A stretch of DNA of 39,925 nucleotides from Rhodopseudomonas infernalis (GCF_022271405.1 NZ_JAJNAL010000043.1:1-39925), one strand, 5' to 3'. Positions 1 through 8,678 are shown, counted from the first letter of the stretch. Notes: a model not told the origin generated them from the sequence alone. Made by a program: numbers and translations.

Positions 1-10
1 CCCCCCGCCG

Positions 11-58
<48 letters not shown>

Positions 59-60
59 AG

Positions 61-198
61 CCGCGGGCACAGCGGATGAACTCTGCGCCACCCCACCCCG
101 CTCGCTCCGCGAGCGACCCTCCCCCTCCAGGGGAGGGTGGTGTTCGCGGGGACGAAACTTCAATTTGCAGCTTCTCTCCCCTCGAGCTGAGCGATTGC
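61..198. repeat. GC-rich intergenic palindromic segment
   Basis: This non-coding stretch lies downstream of the minus-strand gene ending at 199. It contains GCTCGCTCCGCGAGCGA and CCCTCCCCCTCCAGGGGAGGG, which can fold into hairpins. It resembles the 'ctctcccgcttgcgggagag' repeats at 27070 and 39815 and could act as a terminator for the gene at 199-879. I see no gene in it. Confidence 0.4.
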
Positions 199-879
199 TC
201 ACGCCCGCGGCTTCGCGATCTCCAGCTCGAGATCGCGGAAGCTCGTGTAGTTCTTCCGGATCCACTGGTTGAGTTCGGTGGAGGCGTCCGGCTCGGCGCG
301 TAGATAGCCGGTGAAGGAGAAGCTCAGCCGGTCGATATATGTTTTCAGGAACGGCGGCAGCGCGCGGATGCGCAACACCCGGCCCCGTGCGAACATCGGC
401 GGCAGCTCGCCCAGCAGCACGTGCTCGTTGTCGACTACGATCAGCTGGCGCGGCGGCACGATGTCCTGCAGCGTACCAAAGGCGCGCACCGAGTTGCGGT
501 CGGTGTCGGCGAGGAACAGCACGACGGGCACAATCTGGCGCCGCGCCGCTTCCTTGATGAAGCCGATCTCCGCGAAGGTGCCGAAAAACTCGTCGAAGGC
601 GTGGAAGCCGAGATCGATCACCTTGGCGACGCCGTCATGGACGATCAGCCGGTCCATCAGCTTCATCTTGCCGAAGGTGTCGTCGACTTCGGCGGTCTCG
701 GTCAGCCGCGGCAGATAGTCCAGCAGCGACGGTTCCTTGACGTTGACGTCGAACGCCGTGACCGAACCGCGTGCCAGAAACAGAAACTCGGTCAATAGCC
801 GCGCGACCAGCGTCTTGCCGACGAACGGACGCGGCGAGCAGACGATGTAGACCGGGGTGCGGGAAAAGCTGGCGGACAT
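199..879 (-). CDS. ParA-like P-loop ATPase with atypical Walker A
   Basis: A 226-residue soluble protein. The N-terminus has a beta-strand and P-loop (SPRPFVGKT, about residues 15-23) followed by a helix. A DVNVKEPSLLDYL segment (about 44-56) aligns with the DxxxP region of ParA/MinD proteins. The P-loop lacks the signature lysine of the KGGxGK form, so it is a degenerate member. It shares its fold and length with the gene 83 bp upstream (963-1736) and is probably a diverged paralogue in the same transcription unit. Function is unknown; a role in positioning or as a regulatory partner of the neighbouring ATPase is inference only. The ATG is at 877-879. Confidence 0.75.
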   Translation of the reverse strand: MSASFSRTPVYIVCSPRPFVGKTLVARLLTEFLFLARGSVTAFDVNVKEPSLLDYLPRLTETAEVDDTFGKMKLMDRLIVHDGVAKVIDLGFHAFDEFFGTFAEIGFIKEAARRQIVPVVLFLADTDRNSVRAFGTLQDIVPPRQLIVVDNEHVLLGELPPMFARGRVLRIRALPPFLKTYIDRLSFSFTGYLRAEPDASTELNQWIRKNYTSFRDLELEIAKPRA

Positions 880-962
880 TGGCTTCGATCAAGCTTTCCG
901 GCCGGCGTCAGCCGCCCGGAAGATGTCCCGCCCGATATAGCTAAAATCCGCCGGGACGCGAG

Positions 963-1736
963 TTATTTCTCGCCGCCGGCTTCCGCCACGTCGGTGGTGC
1001 GGCCGCCTTTGTCCTTGCCGACGATGTCGGTCAGCCGGATGCGGTCGAACTCGCTCCAGACATTGGCGAGCCAGTGCCGCACATAGCCGCGCAGCACGAA
1101 GGAGTAGTTGGCCGGCTCGTCGTGGACGCCCTTGTTGGCGACGAACTTCAGGAACGGCACCGACGACACTTCGACCTGCTCGTAGGCCATTTCGTTGAGC
1201 TTGGGGATGGTCAGCTCGGTGGCGTCCTTGATGCGGTGGAAGTACGAATTGTAGGTCGCCTGGTCCCACTCGAAGAAGCTGGTGTTGTTGATGAAGTTCT
1301 TCGTCAGGAAGTACTTCGCGCCGATCATGAAGTTGGCGGTCTCGGCGATCTCGTCGAGCGAGGCGATCGACGGGCCGAGGATGTGGAATACCGCGAAGGT
1401 GATCTGGCCGGAGCGCGCGGCGTCGAGAAAGCCGATGTCGCGGAGCGAAGCCAGCGCGGGCGACAACAGGCCGGCGCGGACGTCGATCACGGTGACCGAG
1501 GGCACGGCATTGTTCAGCGTATCGAAGATCTTCATCTGGTCGGCCGTCGACGTCATGTCGACGATCTCGGTGATGCCCGGATGGAAGCGCTTCAGCGTGC
1601 CGCGCGGCGACTCGGTGTCGAACGCCCGCGTCGGGATGTTGTTGGCGCTGAAATAGTCGAGCAGGGTCCGCGAGACGGTGGTCTTCCCCACGCCGCCTTT
1701 GTCTGCACCGACGACGATGACTGCTGGCTTCGCCAT
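963..1736 (-). CDS. ParA/MinD-like ATPase
   Basis: A 257-residue protein with a canonical deviant Walker A motif (DKGGVGKTT, about residues 12-20) and the switch region DTESPRGTL (about 40-48), both diagnostic of the ParA/MinD/SIMIBI ATPases. The rest is a mixed alpha/beta domain with no membrane segment and no DNA-binding domain. No ParB gene lies nearby, so plasmid or chromosome partitioning is unlikely. It is followed by the degenerate relative at 199-879. The ATG is preceded by an AAGGAA-type ribosome site on the minus strand. The family is clear; the cargo or partner is not. Confidence 0.85.
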   Translation of the reverse strand: MAKPAVIVVGADKGGVGKTTVSRTLLDYFSANNIPTRAFDTESPRGTLKRFHPGITEIVDMTSTADQMKIFDTLNNAVPSVTVIDVRAGLLSPALASLRDIGFLDAARSGQITFAVFHILGPSIASLDEIAETANFMIGAKYFLTKNFINNTSFFEWDQATYNSYFHRIKDATELTIPKLNEMAYEQVEVSSVPFLKFVANKGVHDEPANYSFVLRGYVRHWLANVWSEFDRIRLTDIVGKDKGGRTTDVAEAGGEK

Positions 1737-1901
1737 GAGATTCCTTTTCGGACGGTTTGGTCCCCACCGCGCCCGCGGTGCGACGCCCCTGGTTTGGCCG
1801 CGAACATGGCAGAAACATCGGATAATTCAATGACCACGCGGCGCATCGCGGCAATCTCGAAAAATTATTGCCGAGCCACGTTTGACCGGTGGGCGCGTCC
1901 G

Positions 1902-3068
1902 CTAGACCCGCGTGCCCCACGGCCCGCGCAGCAGCGGCCGGTTGGGATCTCGCAGCTGGCCGGGCGCCGGTGCAGTGCCGTGGTCGTCGAACGCAGGCGC
2001 TGTGGTGGGCTCGCCGTTCGCCTCGGCGCTAACCGGTTCTGGCAGCGCCAGTGGGCCGGGGTCGTGGCCGCCGGCGAATTTCACCAGCGCCGCCACCCGC
2101 GCGTCGACCGACGGATGGGTGGCGAACAGATCGGAGAAGCCGGAGCGCGGGTTGTCGAGGCACATCTCCATCACCGCGGAGGTCGCGCCCGGCAGTTCGC
2201 CGCGGTTCTCGATCTTGCGCAGCGCCGAGATCATCGCGTCGGGATTCTTGGTCAGTTCCACCGAGCCGGCGTCGGCCAGATATTCGCGCGAGCGCGACAG
2301 CGCCAGCTTGACCACCTGCGACAGCAGCCAGGCGAGCAGGATCAGGACGACCGCCACGATCACCACCACGATCGCGCCGCCGCCTTTGCGGTCGCTCGAC
2401 GACGAGGAGGATGACGACGAGGACGACGACGACGACCCGCCCGAGCTGCCGCCGAACCGGAAGCCGCCCTGGAAGAACAGCCGGAAGAACATTTCGCCGA
2501 AGAAGCCCACCACCCCGGCGATGATCATGGCGATCACCATCATCTGGACGTCGCCGTTCCTGATGTGGGTCAGCTCGTGGCCGAGCACGGCCTCGATTTC
2601 CTGGTCGTCCAGACTGGCGAGCAGACCGCTGGTCACCGTGATGGCGTATTGCTTCGGGTTGAGGCCGCTGGCGAAGGCGTTCAGCGCGTCGCTGTCCATT
2701 ACCTTCAGCTTCGGCATCGCAATGCCGCGCGAGATGCACAAATTCTCGAGCAGATTGTAAAGCCGCGGCTGCGCCTGCCGGGTCACCTCGCGGCCGCCGG
2801 TGACGGCGTCGATCAGCTTCTGGTGGAAGAAATACGCCAGCACGATCCACAGCCCGGCGCCGAGCGTCGCGAACGGCAGCGCCTTCACCAGATCGCGCGT
2901 CGCGGCGTTCAGATAATAGGCGACACTGGCGTCGCCCCTGATCATCACCTCGGCAATCAGCGCGCCGGCGAAAACCAGCACATACACCAGCGCGAACAGC
3001 CCGATCAGCAACAACACCGAGCGGGTGCGGTTGGCGGCGATGTGGGTGTAGAGACCGTAGGCGGCCAT
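1902..3068 (-). CDS. M48 family membrane zinc metalloprotease (HtpX-like)
   Basis: A 388-residue HtpX-like peptidase, predicted to cleave misfolded or membrane proteins at the cytoplasmic membrane. Two N-terminal membrane segments lie at about 17-41 and 65-82. The zinc site is HELTH (164-168), with the third ligand probably Glu262 in SREYLADAG. Further hydrophobic segments lie at about 176-192 and 232-250. Between them is an unusual low-complexity run of about 14 serines (about 212-225) flanked by glycines. The C-terminal 60 residues are Pro/Ala-rich. It is followed on the complementary strand order by lemA (3212-3775), a pairing common in proteobacteria. A class-B repeat (3101-3206) separates the two genes, so coupling is probably loose. 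Confidence 0.93.
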   Translation of the reverse strand: MAAYGLYTHIAANRTRSVLLLIGLFALVYVLVFAGALIAEVMIRGDASVAYYLNAATRDLVKALPFATLGAGLWIVLAYFFHQKLIDAVTGGREVTRQAQPRLYNLLENLCISRGIAMPKLKVMDSDALNAFASGLNPKQYAITVTSGLLASLDDQEIEAVLGHELTHIRNGDVQMMVIAMIIAGVVGFFGEMFFRLFFQGGFRFGGSSGGSSSSSSSSSSSSSSDRKGGGAIVVVIVAVVLILLAWLLSQVVKLALSRSREYLADAGSVELTKNPDAMISALRKIENRGELPGATSAVMEMCLDNPRSGFSDLFATHPSVDARVAALVKFAGGHDPGPLALPEPVSAEANGEPTTAPAFDDHGTAPAPGQLRDPNRPLLRGPWGTRV

Positions 3069-3100
3069 CGGCGGCTATCCAATCGGGTCCGGCATATCCA

Positions 3101-3206
3101 CGTCATTCCGGGATGCGCCCTCTTGGGCGCAGGCCCGGAATCCATATCCCCTGGCGGTGGTTATGGATTCCGGGTTCGCGAGCTTCGCTCGCGCCCCGGA
3201 ATGACA
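3101..3206. repeat. palindromic repeat, family B (cgtcattccggg...)
   Basis: An imperfect inverted repeat starts CGTCATTCCGGGATGCGCCC and ends GCGCCCCGGAATGACAG, with an internal 'ggaatccatatcccctgg' segment. The same unit recurs at 16514-16665 and 22407-22560, with a short version at 22317-22361. It sits between the lemA and M48 genes. It is a dispersed REP/BIME-like element that could act as a terminator or transcript-stability element. Confidence 0.8.
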
Positions 3207-3211
3207 GCGCG

Positions 3212-3775
3212 CTAGAACTTCACCTGCGGCACCTGCTCGACCTGGGTCCGGGTCTCGCCGAGGTCGAAGTAGTCCTTGTGGGTGAAGCCGAGCGGGGCGG
3301 CGAACAGGGCGGCGGGCATCTGCTGAATGCCGGTGTTGTACTCCTGCACGGCGTTGTTGAAGAACCGCCGGCTGGCCGCGATCTTGTTCTCGATGTCCCC
3401 GAGCTCGCTCTGCAGCTGCTGGAAATTGGCGTTGGCCTTGAGGTCCGGATAGGCCTCGCTGAGCGCGATCAGCCGGCCGAGCGCGCCGGTGAGCTGGTTC
3501 TCGGCGGCCGCGACCTGGCCGGGCGATTGTGCGCCGAGTGCGACGTTGCGGGCCTTGATGACGTCGTCGAGCGTGCCGCGCTCGTGCGCCGCATAGCCCT
3601 TCACGGTCTCGACCAGATTCGGCACCAGATCGTGGCGCTGCTTGAGCTGCACGTCGATATCGGCGAACGCCTGGCCGACGCGCTGACGCAGCGCCACCAG
3701 GCGATTGTAGGCCATGAGCGCGAACACCGCGATCGCAACGATGACGCCGAGGATGATCAAGCCGGACATGGGCAT
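3212..3775 (-). CDS. lemA: LemA family protein
   Basis: About 187 residues. A single N-terminal membrane anchor (SGLIILGVIVAIAVFALMAY) is followed by the long helical LemA domain with the characteristic RLVALRQRVGQAFADIDVQL and RHDLVPNLVETVKGYA motifs. LemA proteins are membrane-anchored helical bundles of unresolved biochemical role that are frequently encoded beside M48/HtpX-like proteases or TPM-domain proteins. Here the M48 gene lies directly downstream. I start it at 3775 (MPMSG) or 3769; the longer frame to 3826 adds residues that do not belong to the family. Confidence 0.92.
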   Translation of the reverse strand: MPMSGLIILGVIVAIAVFALMAYNRLVALRQRVGQAFADIDVQLKQRHDLVPNLVETVKGYAAHERGTLDDVIKARNVALGAQSPGQVAAAENQLTGALGRLIALSEAYPDLKANANFQQLQSELGDIENKIAASRRFFNNAVQEYNTGIQQMPAALFAAPLGFTHKDYFDLGETRTQVEQVPQVKF

Positions 3776-3826
3776 TCCTGAATTGGGCCGGAACTGGACG
3801 CTCCGGCCGTGGATGATGGATGGCAA

Positions 3827-4028
3827 CGCAATCCTCTGCCGTTAGGTCGCCGGGCGCCATGCTCACGTTCAATGTCGTGCAACACGGCGCATGGATTGCA
3901 GCCGGCAGACGCCAGCGCCGACGCATCACGCGTGCCGTTGCGATCTGCAGAGTGGTTGTTTCGGCGATTGCCATAGCGGCGTCATCGAACCGTCAATCGC
4001 CACATTTAAGACAAAGTTAACTTTGGCG
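3827..4028. promoter_or_regulatory. divergent intergenic region lemA / autotransporter
   Basis: About 200 bp between two divergent genes must hold both promoters. The right part (about 3985-4025) is distinctly AT-richer than its surroundings and ends in a perfect palindrome (4012-4025). I could not assign convincing -35/-10 boxes. Confidence 0.4.
4012..4025. promoter_or_regulatory. 14-bp palindrome before autotransporter start
   Basis: CAAAGTTAACTTTG is a perfect palindrome ending 3 bp before the first candidate ATG (4029). No Shine-Dalgarno is visible for that ATG. The palindrome could be an operator or a 5'-UTR hairpin limiting translation; both are inference. Confidence 0.4.
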
Positions 4029-7000
4029 ATGGGTGGTGCGATGCGGCGTTGGCATAACAGTGTGAGTTGGCTCGTATTTTTGAGCCTTGGCGCAGTCTCT
4101 CTGGCGGTTCCGGCCGCCGCCGCCTCGTTCAATGTCGGCTCAGGCGCGACCGATTCCGCCGCCAAGACCGTAACCGGCACGGACACCGGCACCGTCCAGT
4201 CCGGCGGCACGCTGAACGTGAGCGGCACCGCGATTTCGTTTACCGGCCCGGCCTCCGGCGTCGTCATCAACAATTCCGGGACGATCTCCTCGGGCAACCG
4301 CGGCATCGACACCTCCGGCGCCAACCCGTCGCGCAGCCTGACGCTGAACAATTTCGCCGGCGCGCTGATCTCGACGGTGGACGATGCGTTCCGGCTCAAC
4401 ACCTCGATCGGCACCGGCACGGTGGTGATCGACAACTGCGGCACCATCGTCTCCAACTCCGGTCAAGTGTTCGACTTCGCCAGCAACAGTTCGGCGATCG
4501 GCACCGTGCAGATCAACAACAATGCCGGCGGCATCATTCGCGCGCTCGGCAACGATGCGATCCGGCCCGGCTCCGGCAGCACCACAATCATCAACAGCGG
4601 CCTGATCGACGCCACGACAAACGCGAACCGCGGCATCAATCTCAACATCAGCAATCTCGGCACGGTCACGTCGTTCTCGGTGATCAACAACGCCGGCGGT
4701 GTGATCCAGTCCACCGACGACACGATCCGGGTCACCGCCACCACGCTGGCGACCACCGGCAGCTTCACGATCGACAACGCCGGCACGATCTGGTCGACCG
4801 GTACCGGCCAGGCGATCGACTTCAACGACATCTCGTCCGGCACGGTGCAGATCATCAACCGCGCCACCGGCGTGATCCGCTCGACCGGCGCCGATGCGGT
4901 GCGGCCCGGAGAGGGCGCCACCGTCACCAATTACGGCCTGATCTATTCCGATGGCGTGATTGGCAGCAGCAATGACGGCATCGACTGGCAGAGCCATTCC
5001 GGCACGGTGAACAACAAATCGGGCGGCACCATTTCGGGCTTCCGCCACGGCATCACCACCGACGCCGATGTCGTGGTCACCAACGAGACGGGCGCGACCA
5101 TCATCGGCCGCAACGGCTCCGGCGTCGGCTCCGACGGCACCGGCACGGTGGTGAACTACGGCCGCATCACCGGCGCGTACAATGGCGGCGGCACCGGCGA
5201 CGGCGACGGCGTCGACGTCGATTTCGCCGCCACCGTCACCAATTACGGCGTCATCGAAGGCACCGGTGCGGGCGGCTATGACTCCGGTGGTCGCTTCAAC
5301 AACAGCGAAGGCCTGTCGATCGGCGGCGGCACCGTCGCCAATTACGGCACGATTTCGGGCGCGTCCTACGGCATCGTCGTCAACAACGACTCCAACACCG
5401 ACGGCACCCGCAGCGGTGTCGCCGCGAGCACGATCACCAATTACGCGGGCGGCACGATCATCGGCCAGAACGGCTTCGCGATCCGGCTCGAGAACAAGAC
5501 CGGCACTGCGGCCGACAACGACAGCATCGTCAACTCCGGCACGATCATCGGCAACGGCGCGATCCCCGATCCGAATGCGGTGGTGCTACTGCAGAGCGGT
5601 GCGGTCGATGCCAATTCGGTCGGCACGCTCGATGGCGTCACCTACACCGGCACCGGGTCGGCGCGGTTCATTCGCGGCGACGGCTCGGCGATCCAGATGG
5701 GCGAGGGCGCCGACGTTCTCACCAACTCCGGCACCATCATCGGCAATAACGGCCGTGCGGTGAACATGGAAGGCGGCAACGACACCGTCAACATCATGCC
5801 GACCTCGCGCATCGTCGGCCTGGTCAACGGCGGCACCGGAACCGATACGCTGAACTACGACAAGATCGGCCTGTCCGACGCCAAGCGCGCGCAGCTTGCG
5901 GCGGGGCAGACCGTCAATATCGGCGGAACGCTCTACACCTCGTTTGAAACCGTGAATGCGCTCGCGCCGTCATTCTCGGCGCTCGCGAGTTCGTCCAAGC
6001 CCGGCAGCGCCGGTCCGGCCTGGCTGTTCGACAACCTCTCCAACAGCGTCGCGGCGAGTGCCGATGCGCTGACGCTGATCGACAGCGTGGCGAACGCGGC
6101 CGATGTCGGCGCGGCGCTGGCGCAGCTCTCGCCTGCTTCGTATCAGGCGCTCGGCCGGATGACGCTGAACATTGCGTCGCAGACCGGCACGCTGATCGAT
6201 CAGCGGCTGATGCAGAGCCGGTTCGGCGTCGGCAGCGATCTCGGCGGCGCCGGTGCGGCGCTGGCGATGGCGGATGCCGGCATGTTCGGCGCGTCGGGCT
6301 CGACGATGGAGCGCACGCTGGCCTCGCTCGGCGCCTGGAACACGCGCGATGCGCTGGCCGCGTCCGGCTGGGGCGCCAATGCGGACGCGCTGGCCTATGC
6401 GCCCGTCACCAAGGCGCCGCCGCTGCGCGCCGCGGTCGATCCCAGCTTCGGCGTGTTCGTCGGCTCCAGCCTCAGCACTTCCCGCGAAGGCGCGCGGCCG
6501 GACGTCAGCGCGATCCGTTCGACCACCGCAAATGTCGTCGCCGGCGCCGATTGGCGCGTGTCCGACCAATGGGTGCTCGGCGCGTTCGGCGGCTATGCGC
6601 TGACCAGCGGCGACCTCGATGCGCTCGGCAGCACCACCAAGATCACCAGTCGCAGCATCGGCGGCTACGGCAGCTATCGCGCACCTTGGTGGTACGCCAA
6701 CGTCGTCGGCTTCTACGGCTGGGACGGCTACGACAACCGCCGCGCCGTGCTCGGCACCGCCAACAGCTCGCGCTTCGACGGCAACCATTACACGGTGCGC
6801 GGCGCGATCGGCACCGACCTGCGGATGTTCGGTGGCTTCGTCGTCACGCCGGAGCTGAGCCTGCAATACACCCGCGTCGCCACCGATGGGTTCACCGAGG
6901 CAGGCGGCATCACAGCGCTGAGCGTCGCGGCCGACCGCACCGAGTCACTGCGCTCCAGCGTCGGCACGCGGATCGCGCACGATGTGCAGACCTCCAACGG

Positions 7001-7268
7001 CGTGCTGACGCCGGAGCTGCGGCTGGCCTGGCTGCACGAGTTCAAGGACGGCGTCCGCGGCCTCGACGCCAATTTCGTCGAGCCAACGCTGCCGGGCGTG
7101 TTCACCACCTTCACCGGTGAGGGCATCCGCGACCGCGGAGTGTTCGGCACCGGCGTCACCGGCCGGCTCGGCCAGGCGACGCTGGTCTCGCTCGGCTACG
7201 ACGCCATCGTCGGCAGCAGCGACGCGGTGACCCATCTGGTGACGGGACGGGTCAAGGTGTCGTTCTAA
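4029..7268 (+). CDS. autotransporter (type Va) with beta-helix passenger
   Basis: About 1079 residues from ATG 4029 (1075 from ATG 4041, which starts directly at the signal peptide MRRWHNSVSWLVFLSLG and cleaves near PAAAA-SF). The passenger (to about residue 640) is built of imperfect repeats around (V/I)(T/V/A)NYG and xNxGTI(I/S)G, typical of a right-handed beta-helix. A glycine-rich GGNDTVNIMP/GGTGTDTLNYD segment resembles RTX-like turns. The last roughly 270 residues are an autotransporter beta-barrel (GAFGGYALTSG, SVGTRIAHD, PELRLAWLHEF) ending in the C-terminal aromatic KVSF expected for outer-membrane insertion. It probably acts as a surface adhesin or in cell-cell contact. No protease triad or known enzymatic domain was seen. 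It is not linked to neighbouring genes by operon structure. Confidence 0.93.
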   Translation: MGGAMRRWHNSVSWLVFLSLGAVSLAVPAAAASFNVGSGATDSAAKTVTGTDTGTVQSGGTLNVSGTAISFTGPASGVVINNSGTISSGNRGIDTSGANPSRSLTLNNFAGALISTVDDAFRLNTSIGTGTVVIDNCGTIVSNSGQVFDFASNSSAIGTVQINNNAGGIIRALGNDAIRPGSGSTTIINSGLIDATTNANRGINLNISNLGTVTSFSVINNAGGVIQSTDDTIRVTATTLATTGSFTIDNAGTIWSTGTGQAIDFNDISSGTVQIINRATGVIRSTGADAVRPGEGATVTNYGLIYSDGVIGSSNDGIDWQSHSGTVNNKSGGTISGFRHGITTDADVVVTNETGATIIGRNGSGVGSDGTGTVVNYGRITGAYNGGGTGDGDGVDVDFAATVTNYGVIEGTGAGGYDSGGRFNNSEGLSIGGGTVANYGTISGASYGIVVNNDSNTDGTRSGVAASTITNYAGGTIIGQNGFAIRLENKTGTAADNDSIVNSGTIIGNGAIPDPNAVVLLQSGAVDANSVGTLDGVTYTGTGSARFIRGDGSAIQMGEGADVLTNSGTIIGNNGRAVNMEGGNDTVNIMPTSRIVGLVNGGTGTDTLNYDKIGLSDAKRAQLAAGQTVNIGGTLYTSFETVNALAPSFSALASSSKPGSAGPAWLFDNLSNSVAASADALTLIDSVANAADVGAALAQLSPASYQALGRMTLNIASQTGTLIDQRLMQSRFGVGSDLGGAGAALAMADAGMFGASGSTMERTLASLGAWNTRDALAASGWGANADALAYAPVTKAPPLRAAVDPSFGVFVGSSLSTSREGARPDVSAIRSTTANVVAGADWRVSDQWVLGAFGGYALTSGDLDALGSTTKITSRSIGGYGSYRAPWWYANVVGFYGWDGYDNRRAVLGTANSSRFDGNHYTVRGAIGTDLRMFGGFVVTPELSLQYTRVATDGFTEAGGITALSVAADRTESLRSSVGTRIAHDVQTSNGVLTPELRLAWLHEFKDGVRGLDANFVEPTLPGVFTTFTGEGIRDRGVFGTGVTGRLGQATLVSLGYDAIVGSSDAVTHLVTGRVKVSF

Positions 7269-7290
7269 AGGCGCCGCGCCCTCGCTCTCC

Positions 7291-7406
7291 GTCATTGCGA
7301 GCGTAGCGAAGCAATCCAGGGCGCGGTGTACTGCGCTGGATTGCTTCGTCGCGGAGCCTGTGCTCGGACGGCGCGAAGCGCCGATCCGGGTGCTCCTCGC
7401 AATGAC
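7291..7406. repeat. palindromic repeat, family A (gtcattgcgag...)
   Basis: GTCATTGCGAGCGTAGCGAA...CTCCTCGCAATGAC is an inverted repeat with an internal 'caatccag...ctggattgcttcg' inversion and a 'cgcggagcctgtgctcggacggcgcg' insertion. Copies lie at 10098-10175, 10615-10728 and 25892-25962, and a fragment at 16468-16484. It follows the autotransporter stop and may terminate it. The 318-bp gap to the next gene holds this repeat and otherwise nothing I can identify. Confidence 0.85.
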
Positions 7407-7586
7407 GCGTGGTTGGTGGAACGCCGGCCTCGAGCCCTTGCACCGTGCAGGCGCCGCCTGCAACTGCGCCCACCCCATTCGGTTTCACTTGCGGAGGGCG
7501 GCGACGTGCCGCATGGATCGGGGGCGCTATCGCGCGTCCCGATCTTGTGCTGCCAGCGCTGGCGGCGTTCCCCCTCGCGAGTCGCT

Positions 7587-8351
7587 GTGTCGTCGATCAT
7601 CACTGATCCCTGGTTCTATGTCGCTGCGGTTCCGGCGGTGTTTCTGCTCGGGCTGGCGAAGGGCGGCTTCTCGGGGATCGGCATCGCGGCGACGCCGCTG
7701 CTGGCGCTGTTCCTGCCGCCGCTGGAAGCCGCGGCGCTGCTGTTGCCGGTGCTGATCAGCCAGGACATGATCTCGCTCTATGTCTATCGGCGGCACTGGG
7801 ACGCGCGCAGCCTGAAGATCATGCTGCCGGGCGCGCTGATCGGCATGGGCCTGGCCTGGTGGACCGCCGCGATCGTGTCGGACGATGTGGTGCGGCTGAT
7901 CGTCGGCGGCGTCGGCTTCGCTTTCGTGCTCAACGTCTGGCTGCGGCCGCGGCTGACGCCGGCCAAGGGCTCGGTCGCGCCCGGCCTGTTCTGGGGCGGC
8001 GTCTCCGGCTTCACCTCGTTCATGACACAAGGCGGCGGCCCGCCCTATCAGGTCTACATGCTGCCGCTGCAGCTGCCGAAGCTGGTGCTGGTCGGCACTA
8101 CGACCATCTTCTTTGCGATCCTCAACGTGCTGAAGATCGGGCCCTACATCCTGCTCGGCCAGTTCAATCCGGCCAACCTTGCGACCTCCGTCGCGCTGCT
8201 GCCGCTTGCCGCGGCCGCCAACCTGGTCGGCATCTGGCTGATACGCCGGATGCCGACCGGGCTGTTCTACAAGATCGCCTATGCGTTGCTGTTTGTGGTG
8301 TCGACAGCCCTGATGGCACAGGGCATCGCCGGCCTGCTCGGCATGAAGTAA
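7587..8351 (+). CDS. TauE/SafE family sulfite exporter-like permease
   Basis: About 254 residues from a GTG at 7587, chosen because it starts just before the first membrane helix; no strong ribosome site is visible and the upstream reading frame runs through repeat DNA. Eight or so hydrophobic segments are seen, with the family glycine-rich motifs near the N-terminus (FLLGLAKGGFSGIGIAATPLL) and in the second half (GGVSGFTSFMTQGGGPPYQVY). TauE/SafE proteins export sulfite, sulfonates or related organosulfur anions across the inner membrane. A TauE-like gene belongs to the BigR-regulated operons of Xylella and Agrobacterium, which fits the BigR-like regulator 3.6 kb downstream, but I see no matching operator directly upstream. 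Confidence 0.88.
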   Translation: MSSIITDPWFYVAAVPAVFLLGLAKGGFSGIGIAATPLLALFLPPLEAAALLLPVLISQDMISLYVYRRHWDARSLKIMLPGALIGMGLAWWTAAIVSDDVVRLIVGGVGFAFVLNVWLRPRLTPAKGSVAPGLFWGGVSGFTSFMTQGGGPPYQVYMLPLQLPKLVLVGTTTIFFAILNVLKIGPYILLGQFNPANLATSVALLPLAAAANLVGIWLIRRMPTGLFYKIAYALLFVVSTALMAQGIAGLLGMK

Positions 8352-8368
8352 CGCCCCGCGCGCGACGC

Positions 8369-8566
8369 TCAGCGCGCCGTCGGTGCGATCTGGCGCGCCA
8401 CCAGATACGAGATCGGCATCGCCAGCACGAAGCCCGCCGCAACAGCCCACGGGATCCACTGCATCGCATGCTCGGCGAGGCTCGGCACCGCCAGCACGGC
8501 GACCAGCAACATCCCGGTCAGGGTTGCACCGCCGATAATCCAGAGCACCATCGCGACCTTGAACAT
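8369..8566 (-). CDS. small two-helix membrane protein
   Basis: A 65-residue protein. The ATG at 8566 is preceded by a good ribosome site (AGGAGACGAAG), which argues against the longer frame to 8653. Two hydrophobic segments (about 4-29 and 38-58) are separated by a short polar loop (SLAEHAMQW), suggesting a helical hairpin in the inner membrane. I do not recognise the family. It is convergent with the TauE-like gene and divergent from the padR gene. The FNR/FixK-type box at 8665-8678 lies about 100 bp upstream of its start, so oxygen-responsive expression is possible. Confidence 0.7.
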   Translation of the reverse strand: MFKVAMVLWIIGGATLTGMLLVAVLAVPSLAEHAMQWIPWAVAAGFVLAMPISYLVARQIAPTAR

Positions 8567-8664
8567 CTTCGTCTCCTGCGTGTCGGCGCTCAGGCGCTCG
8601 CGAGGCGACGGACCTGAGCGGTTGAATTGGCGCCGGGACGATAGGGCGGGCATTGGTGCGGGAA

Positions 8665-8678
8665 TTGATTTCGATCAA
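8665..8678. promoter_or_regulatory. FNR/FixK-type box
   Basis: TTGATTTCGATCAA is a perfect match to the TTGAT-N4-ATCAA consensus of the FNR/FixK/FnrL regulators. It lies in the divergent region between the 65-residue membrane protein (start 8566) and the padR gene (start 8836). For leftward transcription, a TATCGT near 8638-8643 would put the box near -41, the class II activator position; for rightward transcription the start site is unclear. Confidence 0.65.

Noticed and set aside
879-892. TTG-N8-CAA sequence resembling an FNR/FixK site
   Set aside because: It overlaps the start codon of the gene ending at 879 and one half-site is poor (TTGGC), so it is not a credible promoter element.
7326-7586. 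Reading frame upstream of the TauE-like gene starting in repeat DNA
   Set aside because: The N-terminal residues are a translation of the family-A repeat; the same peptide can be read at 10619.
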